Below are positions 35,352 to 48,100 of a DNA stretch of 64,000 nt, piece by piece. The stretch lies in contig CM065377.1 in NCBI GenBank assembly GCA_033060915.1, positions 59,238,683 through 59,302,682 on the forward strand. The letters run 5' to 3'. The notes under the pieces are model-generated. The model ran no database searches. It was not told where the DNA came from and saw only the letters and a list, made by a program, of their open reading frames with translations. The translations under genes and the position numbers were made by a program. Position 1 is the stretch's first letter; each line of letters begins with the position of its first letter. This DNA comes from Euryodendron excelsum (taxonomy: Eukaryota; Streptophyta; Magnoliopsida; Ericales; Pentaphylacaceae).

Positions 35352-35545
35352 AAGAGTTGACACATGAGCCTCGAAAAATCGACACATTGATATAGTGCCT
35401 TGAAGTTATATGCTAAAAGTTGAAGGAATCGACACTTGAATCCTTAGGAGTTGACACATGGAGGCAAATTGCTAATAGAACAGTGTTTAGAACTACAAGG
35501 TGCCGACATTTCCAGTCTAGGGGTCGACACATGCCACTGTAACGG
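35352..35545 (+). repeat. About 70-bp GTCGACACATG repeat array, right part
   Basis: Two to three units continue the array of 29,729-30,172: AGTTGACACATGAGCC, then AATCGACAC, then GTCGACACATGCC. The break is the LTR C insertion. Confidence 0.65.
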
Positions 35546-36285
35546 TAACATTTCTAAACGTTATAATGCGCCGTTCATGCGTATAATGGAACCTCCACTT
35601 CCTGCAATGGCTAGAATCGAAGCTAAGGCATATATATATGACCCCCACAACATATATACACGCAAAGGTGATATATACAAGTGTAACAAACAAATTTAAA
35701 GTCACATACCTTAGTTGCTACTGTTGCTTTACTGATATATTAGGGTATTGTTGATATACACTAATTTTATCCACTCTTTAAGAGAGATACTTTGTGTAAA
35801 TCTCATTTTGTTGTATTTGAGTGGGTTTATAAACTTGTGAGTTTAAGTGTAGCTTGGAAAAAACACCAGTAAGTTTGAGAGAAACTTAGATAAAATCTCT
35901 TGTAAGTTTGAGTGAAGTTTGGAAAAAATCACTTTAGAGAATTGAGAGCTTCGGAAGAGTTCTTATGAGAAGTGAGCTGGGCACTGAATCAACTAGCACC
36001 TACTTTGTAATTATTGATTGCATAGTGGAAGAGTTTTTAAGGGGGTCTTAAGGGTGAGGACGTAGTGCATAAGTTGTGGCTGAATCTCGGTAAATCTTTG
36101 TGTTTAATTTGTGCTCTATTTTTCATTCATTGTTTGAGATTGCTTGAACACATTGCACACACACTATGGCTCTATTATTAAATTGATTAATCAGATTGCT
36201 CAAATAATTTTTTAGTTAAAATTATTGGTGATTATTTGTAAAACCCAATTCACCCCTTCTTTTGGGTTGCACTCTTAGGCCAACA

Positions 36286-36663
36286 AAAGAATCATCAACA
36301 TCAAGTGGAGTAAAAAGTCTGAGGAAGTCAATAAGCTCCGTAGCAAGTTACGAGAATCCTCTCTATGGAGATTTAGAATCTCTATTTGAGAAAGATGATT
36401 TTCCAGCTGAATTGATTTTTAAATTTCAAAAAATTACAATTGAAGAAGAATCTCAATGTAAATATATGCCTGCACTCATGACTGGTACAACCAGCTTTGA
36501 AGAACAAATACAAGAAATGCAACGAAAATTGGCTAAAAAAGATGTCGAAATTGTTGCTTTGACTGCTCAAGTGGCTACTCAAGCAAGTACACCAGCACAA
36601 GAACATGTGCACCCACTTGAGCATGCTCAATATGATATAGGTCTATGTATATCTACTATCATT
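36286..36663 (+). pseudogene. Gypsy gag-like ORF, 3' part, decayed
   Basis: The frame continues that at 28,093-29,015 after removal of LTR S. It contains SLESLFEKDD-like acidic sequence (GDLESLFEKDDFPAEL), then the block YMPALMTGTTSFEEQIQEM, followed by a predicted coiled coil (KLAKKDVEIVALTAQV). The 'MTTGTSSIEEQL...' block followed by a coiled coil is familiar from plant gypsy gag proteins, from memory. It is truncated at 36,668 by the next LTR insertion, and no gag or pol sequence could be recognised beyond 39,437. Confidence 0.6.
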
Positions 36664-36668
36664 GTAAT
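36664..36668. repeat. Left 5-bp target duplication of LTR D
   Basis: GTAAT precedes TGTCACGCCCC and is repeated at 39,432-39,436 after GATATCACA. Confidence 0.85.
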
Positions 36669-38344
36669 TGTCACGCCCCATAACCCGTCCTATACGGATT
36701 TAGAGTACATGACCGGCCAGTAGCAAGGCTACCTGAGGCCGCATTACATAAATTGGTTGATCACCTGTGCATAATCATTTAAAATGATGCACAATTGCGG
36801 AAAATATAATTTTTGATAACTTGAAAACATAATCCGTGTCATACATGGTAGAGCTATGCCTAATCCCAAACATAACATACATAAGGACCAAATCAAAGTC
36901 CACCAAAGTTATAGCATTATATCATTACAACACATTGGGTCCAGCCCTCAAACATTACACAAATCATAGGCCCGTGGGCCGTAGCTCAAAATCCATACAT
37001 GGCCTCGCTCTAGGGCCTCTCGGATTGGCTTCTTGAAAATCATTCGGAAAAACGTAAGCTAATGCTTAATGAATAACAATGATGCATGAGCGTTAAAATA
37101 TCATGGACTATCAGTTATATCTAATGGGTAAAATAATAGGTAAACATTTATGTATATAGAGCATGAACTTGAACGTGTAAGTATAAGCTTGAAATCATAG
37201 ATAGCATAAGCATCATGTTGAAGCATTCTATCGCTTTAAACATGGTATCATAAAAGAGAGATGTGACATATCTTTGCTTGTAATAAAGCATAACATAACT
37301 TGTCATAAACATTTTAACATATCATCATTCTCGTTCTAAAACATAAGTGTGCTCCAACCCGACATTAGAGCTATGCTCCACATCAGTAACCTTAAAGGTC
37401 ACAAATAAGGCTTTTTAGGCCGTGGGACGTCTCCCGGACATGACGATAATTTATTTCATATCCCCTATCGTAGGACCATCGTTGCTAGTTTAAGGTCTTG
37501 CCACGAAAGATCTCGAGTTGGCACCATACATTGAAAAAAGTCTTGCATCTTTTTCTTATAAGCATTTTAGTCCACGAGTTTCAATTCATAACACAATATA
37601 ACTTGCATGCCTTTAAAAGTATGACATCTATAATTGAATATAACATTGATGCAATGAAAACATATATAAAACATCGTATGACATGGTTTTAAACTTAAAA
37701 CAGTTGGAAAGTAGTAGAATTTACTCATGGCATAATGTTACTCACCTCTCTCCGATTGAATGGGTGATAAACAAGGTGTTCCTACACAAAATGCACGTAG
37801 AAGTAAAGGAACATCAATACAAGACTCTAAGGCAAAGCAATAACACATAAGTCAAGGCTAAGCACACAAACCCTTTGACCCCGACTCGACAACACCTCAT
37901 TCTCACGATGGGAGAACGAGACTAAACTCTAGGACAATGCCTCGATGTAAAATAAGAACATGAAGTTGAGGTTTGAACATGAAGACCGGAATGTCGACTT
38001 CTTCATCGAGTCCCAACTACATCTCAAAGATGAGTTCACACCCAAGGCTAGTTCCATTTGAAAATAGGCTTAAAGGCCTTTATTTTGATAGGTCATGAGC
38101 CAAAAACACATTTTGGGTGAAGAAGTTATGCCTCACGAAAGGTGGACTAAAGATTTTGGAAAACAATGTTGTTAGCATAGATTTTAGGTCAACTTCAAAC
38201 TTCCATAACTCTCAATATATAATGAATTAGAGAACAAACTTTATATGGGTGCAAAGGCCTATGAGTCTACTTTCTAATGCTTCAAACGGTGTATCAATCC
38301 GAGTTTTTTTAGAGAAAGTTATGCCCGTTTTACTAAACAGTACC

Positions 38345-38720
38345 GAAACCAACAAACTGTTCTAACGCCCAATCGGGCTGTTGGAACGCCAGGCCAAAAT
38401 ACCCAGCTATTGGAACGCCCAAAATGGCCGTTCCAACAATAGGCAAAATGAAAAAACATCTTCTCTGACCATTCCAACGCCCGGAAGGGTTGTTGGAACG
38501 CTAGGCAAAAATGAAAAACATATTCTCCGACCGTTCCAACGCCCGAAAGGGCCGTTGGAACGCTAGGCAAAATGGAAAAACTCCCTCTTCAGACCGTTCC
38601 AATGCCCGGAAGGGTCGTTGGAACACTAGGCCAAAATACCCAGCCGTTGGAACGCCCAAAATGGTTGTTCCAACTATAGGCAAAATGAAAAAAATCTGCA
38701 CTTGGGTCTTTCGAACGGCC
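38345..38720. repeat. Repeat array of CCGTTCCAACG / CGTTGGAACG units in LTR D
   Basis: At least five pairs of the two complementary phrases alternate at roughly 60-70 bp, separated by 'ctaggcaaaatgaaaaa'. Each pair (CGTTCCAACGCCC-GAAAGGGCCGTTGGAACG) forms a long imperfect hairpin. The opposing open frames at 38,319-38,939 reflect this symmetry and are not genes. Confidence 0.75.
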
Positions 38721-39174
38721 CCGCCTGCGCAACAACGATTTTTCAACCTAAAACTCACCCAAAATCTCTCCAAACACAATCAAACCTTCCCAATACTCTT
38801 AGGGCTCAAAGATAAGCCCACAAAGATGATAATAACTCAAAATGGGAAAGAAAGAACAATCAAAACAAAGGGATCTAAAGAAGAAATCAAAACCCTAACA
38901 TTTGGTATATTTGGGGATTTTCTAAACCACCACTCCTAATCTTCAACAATGAACTTCAAGCTCTCAAAATCATGCAAATGGGACCTAAAGAATCCCCAAA
39001 CTCAATGACAATACTCCTAGATGCATATATACAAATACCCAACAAAATTATACAAGATAGATACATATACATATGTAATTGTAGAGAGAGAGAGGAATGG
39101 AATCTTACCTTCTTCAAGCTTGGTAAAGTCTTCAATGGCTTCAATCTCTTCCTTCAAGCCCTTCTTCCCTCCCC

Positions 39175-39217
39175 TTTCCTTCTTCTTCTTCTTCTTCTTC
39201 TTCTTCTTCTTCTTCTC
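39175..39217. repeat. (TTC)n microsatellite
   Basis: About thirteen CTT/TTC units in LTR D, followed shortly by (GT)n at 39,225-39,252. Confidence 0.85.
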
Positions 39218-39436
39218 GACAGGTGGGTGTGTGTGTGTTTTGTGTGTGTGTATTGTGTTATGAAAAGACACACATAGGAAATAATCACATGTGTCTCACA
39301 CTTCCAACACAAGCTACAACACAAGCCCTTATTGGTCAATTTTGACCCAAAAGAATAAATAATTAACGTCGAATATTGCATAAACTAAAAATTCTCATTA
39401 ATATGATTAAATAGAGGTTTGGGATATCACAGTAAT

Positions 39437-42400
39437 AGAGAGAGAAAAGAGAGGGATAAGGTGATGATTTTACGTTTAAACATAAGACAATTGAAGCTTT
39501 TAGTTTATGCAGGATTCAAACGATTTTTGAATTTTTTTTACTTTGAAACTCTTATTTAAGATTATTTCTTATTTCTCGAATCAGTCTAACATGAAAAAGA
39601 TAAGAACAAAGAACTATTCAAAACTTTAAATATTTATTTTGTCTGGAAAAATTATACCAAAAAAGAAAAGAAGTACAATTGAAGCATTTTCCTAAAATAA
39701 GAGCTAATGTGGCAAGAAAAGTATTAAAGTGGGGATTAATTTTAAAAGAGTGTTAGATTGGAAATAGATTTTGTAGATAGTGTTATTTTGGCAAAAAAAA
39801 CTCTGTAAAATATATGTGATATTTGCAAGTTTATAGAATTAGTGCCATAAAATATGCTTATGTTTAATAGAGATTTCTTTTTAAAGAAATACTTGAAAGC
39901 CAAAAACATAGAATACTAACAGAATTTGTACTCAATGTATTTTTTATTTGTTTTATTGTCAATTTATTTTATTTATTTGGTGGATAACTTATTTCCATTA
40001 TGCACAGATAAGGTGATAAATAATGAAAATTTTACTTTGTATTTTTAGAGAGAATGTAAAAATTATATATAGATATTTTTTAATTAGGGCACCCACAAAA
40101 AATTTAGAAAGCTAATATATTACTTTTGTACAATTTTATTGGCTTATAAATGAATTGGTAAAGAGATGATATGTGCTGCTCTTGCTAGTAGTGGTAATAC
40201 GTCGGAATTGAGAGTTTGAGTAATAAAAAGTGGGTACATCCACTGCTCAGAATATCATATGACCTTTTTATTAATATTTAACCAGGGAGGCAGTTGTGCA
40301 CTCAGTTTCGTCAGACCTCTTTTCGTCATATTTTTTCACGAAATGTGTTATTATATTGCACTGGTGGCTTCCTTATTTGTTGTGCGTGGTAGACAATCGT
40401 CCACGTCTCTCGAGCAAAGGGATGTATATAGAAGACAAAATTGTAAGCCAATAAAATCCCTCTACAGGTACATCACGGCTCTCTCTCTCTGGTTAGCCAA
40501 ACTAATGATACATCACAGCTCTCTCTCTCATTAGCCATACATCACTATCAAACTAATGGTCACTCTCTCTCTCATTAGCCAAAACCATAGATACATCCCC
40601 CTACATCATCACGTTCGCTCTGAAAACCAGAACTTTTCTTTAAACTCCTCTCTTCCTCTCCTCGCAATCACCCAGAAGTCTCTATATTATTTTCACTGTA
40701 CTAACTTACGTAATTTTGAAGTTATATATAGTAATCAGAAGCTTAGAAGGTGTTTAATCAAAAATAAAATAATGAGTAAATTTGTAGACAAATGAAACCC
40801 ACCAACAAATTGACCAAAGGTGCCGTTGGATTATTACATATCATGTTTTGTATGTTTAAGGTTATCCATCAATATTTTTCACACAATTATTTAATTCTTT
40901 AGGGTGCAGTTTCGAACTTTGAACCATGTAACAATATTAGAAGCACTGCCATCTCAGTGGGTTTCTTGATGGAAACATGTTAGAGCAAAATTGTCGATTT
41001 GGATATGTCTGAACTCATGCTTATATGGTTTTTTAACTTTGTGCTACATTGAAGTTATTTAAAATTTCATTTTAATTAAATAGTTACCTCACCTAAAAAA
41101 TAAAATAAAAAACTAATTATATATTAGCACGTGCATGTTTTTCTACTTAGTGATAAGGAAAAGTGTTTTTGTCTTTACAAATGCAAGTGGTGTCAGGTTG
41201 TATAACTTTTACGACCCTTTGTTTCCTGGTTGCCTATTAGACTTCAAAAGCTATTCAATACGTGGCAAGCGAAATGTACTGTTAATTTGACTGTGCCTAG
41301 AATTTCCCTTAGAGTCAATTAGGATTTTGGGTATTTTTCTTATAAAATTAGATGTAAGGGCTCTATTCCAAATTAGTTTTGAATGATCAATAATACTATA
41401 TAGAGTTGTTTTGTTTTTTAATTTTAGGTATTTGTGTGAATCAATCCATGTTGATGTCTTTTTTTATGTGTAAGTCAACACATTAAAAAAAAGTTTGAAA
41501 TATTCTTGTGTAGATCAGCGGACTTATTCTAGTTATCCTTCGTGTTTTCACGCTCTTTCCTGCATCATGAAGTATCCTATCCACTTCATTGATTTTTTTC
41601 ATAAATAGTTAGGTTTCACCGACAAATGTCTTATTTTATCCCCTTCTAACTTTTGACTTAAAATTATCCCTTTTTCCTTGGTGAATTGTAAAGGCTTGAG
41701 AGTTGAGCTGACAATCACGAAAAGGAGGGTTAAAAACCAAAAGAAATAGTATTTTGCCTCGTCTCTTTTTTTTTTTTTTTTGTTTTTTCATCATCAAATT
41801 CTTAATTTTTACAGTTTAAAGAATTTGAACAGACGAATCACATTGAAACTTGCTCGAAACTATAAGAGTTGTCACGGGATGATTTTAGAAGGCCAAGTAT
41901 ATCTATATCTGTCTGAAAAAATTCATGTATGACGCTTGTCTTGTCCCTCAAGCAAGCCTATCAAGCTATAAGCCTTCATAACATTTTTATAGTTCACAGC
42001 GGTTGCACAAAAATTAAAGACTAATGACACTAAAAAATAATATTTTTATTAATTAAAAAATAATATTTATAACGCTTATAATATTTAAAAACAAATAAAA
42101 AAGAGTTTTGAAAACTTTATAATTACACCGAATAGGAAGTGGTCAACTGAAAACGTTTAATTCTATGCGAAAGATATTTCCAACAACTTAAAAATCCGAA
42201 TGTTTTAAACAATGATGATGATTTTTATTTTACAACAATAGAAACAAAAAATCAAACATATTTTTCATTATTGCACTGCCAAATGTCAGCATCAAACTTA
42301 ATTCCACTGAACCTAGCCCAATTCCAAATGGTTGTGACTCCATGTCACGACCATTCAACTGATGGGATAATTACGTTTTATATTTTCGTGAATTAAACGA

Positions 42401-44495
42401 AAATTAATTTAAAAATAAATATATATATTTTTTATAATTTAAATATATTTATAAAATTGATAGAATATTAATAAATTTGATAAAATAATAAAAATATCTC
42501 AACAAATAACAATACTTTATTTTAACATAAAAGGATAAAACTATCTTTTTAATATTTTATTTTAAAAAGTTAAAATAATAAAAATATCTTTATAACAAAA
42601 TTGTAGTTAATTCTAACCGTTTTTATTCATTTTACAATTAAGTTAAATTATAAAAAAATTATGTATTTATTTTTGATCTATATGAGAATTATGTGATTTT
42701 CACTTAAAATATAAGATGATAAAACATAATTATCCCAAATATGAAAGATTCATTGAAAGAAAATAAAGGAAAACATTTGTAGAGTGAATAAAAAACAAGT
42801 ACTACAAAACTGCAATAATACAACCCCCCGTCGCAATCGTTAACGCTATAATACACCTATCAAATCAGTAAGGAGGGACTCTGATTGATAACCTATCAAA
42901 TCAGTGGTTTGTGTTTGAAATTTAAATTTATTAAAATAAAATATAAAAAATAAAAATAAAATATAAATTTTTTTTTTATTTTTTTATTTTCATCATTGAA
43001 TCCTTGATAAAAACATAATGTAAATAAGAATGAAAGCCATCAACTCCAAAGGAATATCACCTCCCCTAAGTAAGTTTATATCTATTTGGTAATGGGCTCC
43101 GTTTTGATGTGAACATTATGGAAGATTTGTGGCTCAATTTTATTATTTTTGCTTAATTTTCCCAATTTGTTCCACTACCTGCAACATTTGTTACTTCTCT
43201 AAATTTCCCTATCCGCAATAGCAAGGATCAAAATTTCATTTCAATTTGTTTTTCAATTATCCTAAAAATGAAAACATTTCGAAAACTTAGGAGAAATGAT
43301 AAAAAAATTTGGAGGGTTTGAAAACAAAACTAAAACCTATCAAGTATATATATAATCCAATGATTAAATAATTAAACATGTTTGAGTGCTACTAATCCAT
43401 TCAGATAAAGGACACTAGCGTACAATTTGGTATTAAATGTCATTACGAACTGAAATTATTAAATTAAAGTCACATAAATTATCAGGCACAATCAATTATA
43501 TTTTTCAATTGGCATAAAGTTCCCACCAAATAAGATTCACAAAAATGCAGTGAATAATAACAATAATAATGTTTGTTAGAAACATTGGAGATTCAATTTT
43601 CTACTCATATTTCGTGTCAATTCAGTAGAAAATAAAAAAGGTCTAATCGTTTTGATGGAAACGAAAAAATTTGGTTTCTTGTAAAAGGATTACAGCTTAC
43701 ATCATACCTTATCACTGTGAATGCGATGACTAACTTTATCCAAGGTCATTACTTTAAAATAATTATATTCAAACCAGTTTAATAAAATTTTGTCTCAATT
43801 ATTTGGTGTTATATACATGATTTTGTTGTCTCATCATTATGATCTATCAAGACCCATTAAACTTGTAAAATAATTAGTTGAAAACTTTCTAAACCAAGTA
43901 TAAATTTTTTGTTGTTTACCCAAAAATGTATGTAAGAATTTTACCATAATGTGGGTTATATCATAGCTAATTAATTTAATGGTTGTGAAAATCGAATTGA
44001 AAGTTTGCTTAATTTAATTTTGAATTTTAAAACATTCTTACGGCTTTAAAAATATTTAAAATTTTCTTTTCTTTTCTTTTCTCTTTTGTTTCCCTTCTCT
44101 TCCTCTCTTTAAGGGAATCAAATAAGAGAAGAAAAAAGGTTGAAATTTTTTTTCCCTCCTCTCTCTCCCTTTTCTTAAGTTCCAAACAGTCTATTTACTT
44201 TTCCCTCCGGAGTTTTCCTCCTTTCCCCTTTTATTTCTCGCTTCTCTCTCCCAAATTTCAATCAGGCGGTAAATAAACGGATAAAAGAGCACACGATGAA
44301 TTATTCAATGCTCATATAAAGTGCCGAATCACTCATCTCTGTCTTTAGCAAATAAAAATTATACAATGAATTCTTCTAATAGCGATAACAGCAAATAGCG
44401 CTAGTCACTGCCTCAGGGTGAGAACTGATGCAAAAATACTGGATAAGAATTAAGAACCATACCAGTAGAGAGCTGCCTCTGACATACGCAAATAT
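39437..44495. other. AT-rich intergenic DNA, no gene recognised
   Basis: Five kilobases without a supported coding frame, RNA gene or bounded mobile element. It holds CT-rich runs (40,475-40,590) that repeat the phrase CTCTCTCTCATTAGCCA, several A/T homopolymers, and a pyrimidine-rich zone at 44,060-44,260. The last part is presumably promoter DNA of the upstream CIPK gene. Confidence 0.4.
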
Positions 44496-44576
44496 TTCGA
44501 TGTTGTCTGTATAAATAAATACATCCAAAACTCCAGATATATTGGCGGAGATTCCAGCTTCCAGAGACTTATCAGA

Positions 44577-44579
<3 letters not shown>

Positions 44580-44609
<30 letters not shown>
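44580..44609. repeat. (GA)n microsatellite in the CIPK leader
   Basis: Fifteen GA units in uninterrupted order. It lies about 65 bp after the TATA box. Confidence 0.9.
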
Positions 44610-44611
<2 letters not shown>

Positions 44612-44984
44612 AAGAAGACGATTTGGATTCGAATCGAAAAACACAGACCCAAAGCATCGATCAAGGGTTTCTCCAGATCGTTGCCCGAAATTACAAAAGC
44701 TCCCTTGATTCGGTTCAACGCAACACAACCCAAACTGCATACAAAAAAAAAAAAAAATATAATCAATTCCGATCACACACCCACTATTTTCAGCTCTTGC
44801 TCAAAAGCCCCATCAATGGAGTTTCTCTCTCATCAGTCACTTCTCTTTGGTTTTTCCGTAGCTTCTCTTATTGATGTTCTAATTCTCGAAGGCTTGTATT
44901 GATTATTTTGCTGTTTTAGAGGAGGGTTTCTATATCTGTTGCTGTTCTTTTGTGTTCTGTCTCTCTCTAAAAACAACAGGAAAG

Positions 44985-45038
44985 ATGAATGTTGCGAAAT
45001 CCCAGGTGTGGCAGCCTTGCAAGAAGAAAAGGTCTTGA
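44985..45038 (+). CDS. Upstream ORF, 17 residues, conserved between the two CIPK leaders
   Basis: ATG at 44,985 and TGA at 45,036-45,038. The peptide MNVAKSQVWQPCKKKRS differs from that of the paralogue (56,978-57,031) only at residue 2 (Asn versus Ser). Six bases of 54 differ between the copies and five of the changes are silent, while the surrounding leader has gaps and many changes. This suggests selection on the peptide. It ends 136 bp before the CIPK start. Such peptides can stall ribosomes and reduce main-ORF translation, but nothing here shows that directly. The basic CKKKRS tail is the most striking feature. Confidence 0.6.
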   Translation: MNVAKSQVWQPCKKKRS

Positions 45039-45174
45039 TTTCTAGAGAGAGTGAGAAAAAACCAAAAGCAATGGATGGAATCTCTATTGACGTCTCAACT
45101 CTCAAGTGATAGACGGCTGTGAGTAGGAGAGATCTTGAGGTTGGAGAGAGAGATATATATATACAGAGAGAGAT

Positions 45175-48100
45175 ATGGCTTCAAGTCCCAGCAGCGGCGG
45201 CGGCGGCGGCGGCGGTAGGACGCGGGTGGGGAGATACGAGCTGGGACGGACGCTGGGGAAGGGAGCTTTTGCGAAGGTGAAGTTTGGTCGGAACGTAGAG
45301 ACAGGTGAGAACGTGGCTATCAAGATTATCAGCAAAGAAAAACTTCTAAAGCATAAGATGTTTGATCAGGTACTCTCCCTAACAAATTCGATTCTCTTAT
45401 GCTAGAATTTTTTTTTTTAGATTGTGTTTTTTATGAAGGATCAACAGGGAAACAAATGTTTCAGACGTTATATATAAATATTAATATAATAAAATATAAC
45501 ATTTTGTATTTTTTTAATAAAAATTATACAATATATGTGAAAATTTTTAAATTCACGTTGATGCAACTTGTTGTTCAAGTATATCTCACTGTCTTTTTAG
45601 TGCATTTAGCTAAAAATTCTAAATTCGTTTTATTATGTTCTTGTGTGTTTTGATTTAAAAAAAAATTACTAAAATTTCATTGTTAGTGTTTTGGTTTTAT
45701 CTCTTTGGAAACGGAAATAACTCAGTGGTTCGATGAAAATATATGGAAAATTTGTTCGTTGGTTTCCATGAGAACTTTGTTGCTATTGACTTTTTAATGG
45801 TTCGACTATTTATTTATTGATTGATTTTTCTAAATGTAATTGGTTTCTGTTTGGCTGCCAAGAAACTTGACCTGAAACAAAGATAATGAAATTTGTAGTT
45901 TTACACTTTTTGCTGTTTGTTATTTCATAATACTGCTTTGGGTTATGAGAATCTCAATTCTATCGAGTGAATAATTGAACAACTCTTTTAATTGTTAATT
46001 TTCTAGTTCAATAAATTGTTTAGGTTGATCAGACAAGAAAAACATCATCTAGTTCACATGTATGCATGCATCAATGTTGAGGCTAATTTTTTGGACATAT
46101 TGATCAAAAATCTTTAAATATTAATGCTTCTTTTTTTGCTTTTTCTTTCTTTTTTTTTTTTGACATTTTGAAGTTTTGAACAATAGTTTATAATCTGAAT
46201 TTGGATTTTATTTTGCTTTTTGACGCTGGATTTTAAAGTCTTAAATTTATAGTGACATTGTATTTATGTTTTTCCTCTGCAGATTAAACGTGAAATTTCA
46301 ACCATGAAACTAATCAAACACCCAAATGTCATCCTTATGTATGAGGTTAGAATGTGAAACAATAGTCCTCTCTATCTCTCATGTATGGTTTTTGCAGGGC
46401 TTCTAATATGTCCCAACTTTTGAGGGCAGGGAGTTTGGTTGCAGGCAAAATATTGTACTAATTAGACTTGTGGAAATGACTATCATATGAGATCATTAAC
46501 TCTGTTGTATTTATGTCAACTAATGAGCAAGTTTTGCTTTTTGAGCTACTCAAGATCCTCTGGTTGTAGGTTATGGCAAGCAAGACAAAAATATACGTTG
46601 TTTTGGAATATGTGACCGGTGGCGAACTTTTTGACAAAATTGTAAGACTGATTGCTTCTGAGTTTGTACTTTTAATTCTCATGACAATCTTGTTCCGTAC
46701 AATTAGTTACCAGGTTGGATTTTGTACAATTTTCTTTGAGCCAGTCTAGTAAAGGCAGGTTGAAAGAAGATGAAGCAAGGAAGTATTTTCAGCAGCTCAT
46801 AAATGTGGTGGATTACTGCCACAGCAGAGGTGTCTTTCATAGGGATCTGAAGGTTAGAAAATCACTGATTTTCGGTTTTTAATTTCTGTCAACCTTGAGC
46901 TTTCTTCAACATAGCCTTAGAGGTGATGAATCAGTTATACAGAATTGCATTTCTATACTGTTTATAATTCACAGCTGGAGAACCTGTTGTTGGATGCAAA
47001 TGGAGATCTTAAAGTTTCAGATTTTGGATTATGCGCGCTACCTCAGCAAGTTCAAGTATGTGTAACAGCTTCCTGTCTCATTTGAAATTTATTCAATAAT
47101 AAATCTGATCCGTATCCTAGTAGTAAACATTGTGGCAAAGTCCCAGGGGCACCACTTCATCTATTTTGCCTATACCTACGGTATTATATTACTTCCAATT
47201 CTTGGGGATAGTGCGGCCATCATTCCACATGTTCACATAAGTTGTAATGTGTAAAAGAATTGAAAAAACTGAGTTTCTAAACTCTTCATTCAGAAAGACG
47301 GGTTACTACACACAACCTGTGGAACACCAAATTATGTCGCTCCCGAGGTACGTTATAGCGTTTGCTGCAATTTATCATAACTCTCTCTTTCCAAACCACA
47401 GTTGTTTCCTTATCACCTTGATTATATACTTTTCTAGGTGATCAACAATAAAGGCTACGATGGAGCTAAAGCAGATCTGTGGTCATGCGGTGTGATACTT
47501 TTTGTACTAATGGCAGGCTATCTGCCTTTTGAAGAGTCCAATCTTATGGCATTATACAGAAAGGTTTTCTTCTTTTTCTTCCAAACACCCCACCCGTGTG
47601 GGTTCTTTTTGAAATAATTTTTTTATCCCTTCATTTCTTTTATTTTTGCTAACTTTCTGAAGCATGTGGCAAACTTTCTTGCATTCTTCTGCATGATGTC
47701 TGAAAATTTAATTTGTAGTTGGCTCATTCTTTTGTGGTATTTGGAGGATGCTGACAAACATATTGATTAAAAAACAATTATGAGTGATAGTTTTGTTTAC
47801 ATCCACTGCAAACCTTAGCCTTCAAAGAAATCGACTTTGAAAATGCTTGAACATGGCCTGGCAGAGAAAGCAAATTTAATTAGAGAGTTGGATTCTATAT
47901 AGTGGATAAATGAGCACGTCACCTGTACTTGTAGTTTCATATAAACTTGTAGTGGTATTTATATGCAAGTAAGAATTTTAATGGAAGTGACAGATTCTTG
48001 CATTCAATTGCAAAGGTAAGTGGACCTTTTGTCTTGAGTTCCTCTAAAAAGTTTGTGCTGTAGTGAGCTATATGATCATTTAGCTAAATCCAAATTGTAA

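Larger units (their letters stand above)
29016..36285 (+). mobile_element. Solo LTR S (copia/SIRE-like), 7,270 bp with LTR C nested inside
   Basis: Starts TGTTGACTCC, ends GGCCAACA (perfect TGTTG/CAACA ends), flanked by GAAAA (29,011-29,015) and AAAGA (36,286-36,290), an imperfect duplication. When it and one flank copy are removed, the gag-like frame continues without a shift. Without LTR C and its duplication it is about 2.1 kb. The end carries 'caattcacccc', a phrase I associate with SIRE-type copia LTRs. A GTCGAC-bearing repeat array lies in its U3, split by LTR C. No coding region is present, so it is a solo LTR. Confidence 0.7.
36669..39431 (+). mobile_element. Solo LTR D, Tekay/Del-like Ty3-gypsy (2,763 bp)
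   Basis: Starts TGTCACGCCCC, ends GGGATATCACA, flanked by GTAAT on both sides. TGTCACGCCCC followed by a GACCGGC phrase is characteristic of Tekay/Del chromovirus LTRs, which are also 2-4 kb long (from memory). No PBS, coding region or second LTR is present. An inverted-repeat array (38,345-38,720) and a TTC microsatellite lie in the second half. It interrupts the 3' end of the gag-like frame. Confidence 0.75.
44496..45174 (+). promoter_or_regulatory. Promoter end and 5' leader of the upstream CIPK gene
   Basis: Similarity to the leader of the downstream copy begins here (compare 56,525). A TATAAATA box lies at 44,510-44,517. A (GA)n microsatellite at 44,580-44,609 is in the likely leader. 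Three upstream ATGs open short frames: 44,816-44,902 (28 residues), 44,985-45,038 (17 residues, conserved in the paralogue) and 45,071-45,109 (12 residues). The transcription start is not known. Confidence 0.55.

Noticed and set aside
38319..38939. Opposing repetitive frames
   Set aside because: They reflect the alternating inverted repeat in LTR D, and the peptides are repeats of the DNA unit.
39017..39381. Several frames with poly-Leu, poly-Phe or poly-Lys
   Set aside because: All are readings of the (TTC)n microsatellite in LTR D.
44542..44874. 110-codon frame upstream of the CIPK start
   Set aside because: It is produced by the (GA)n run in the leader. The paralogue does not keep it, in contrast to the 17-residue uORF.
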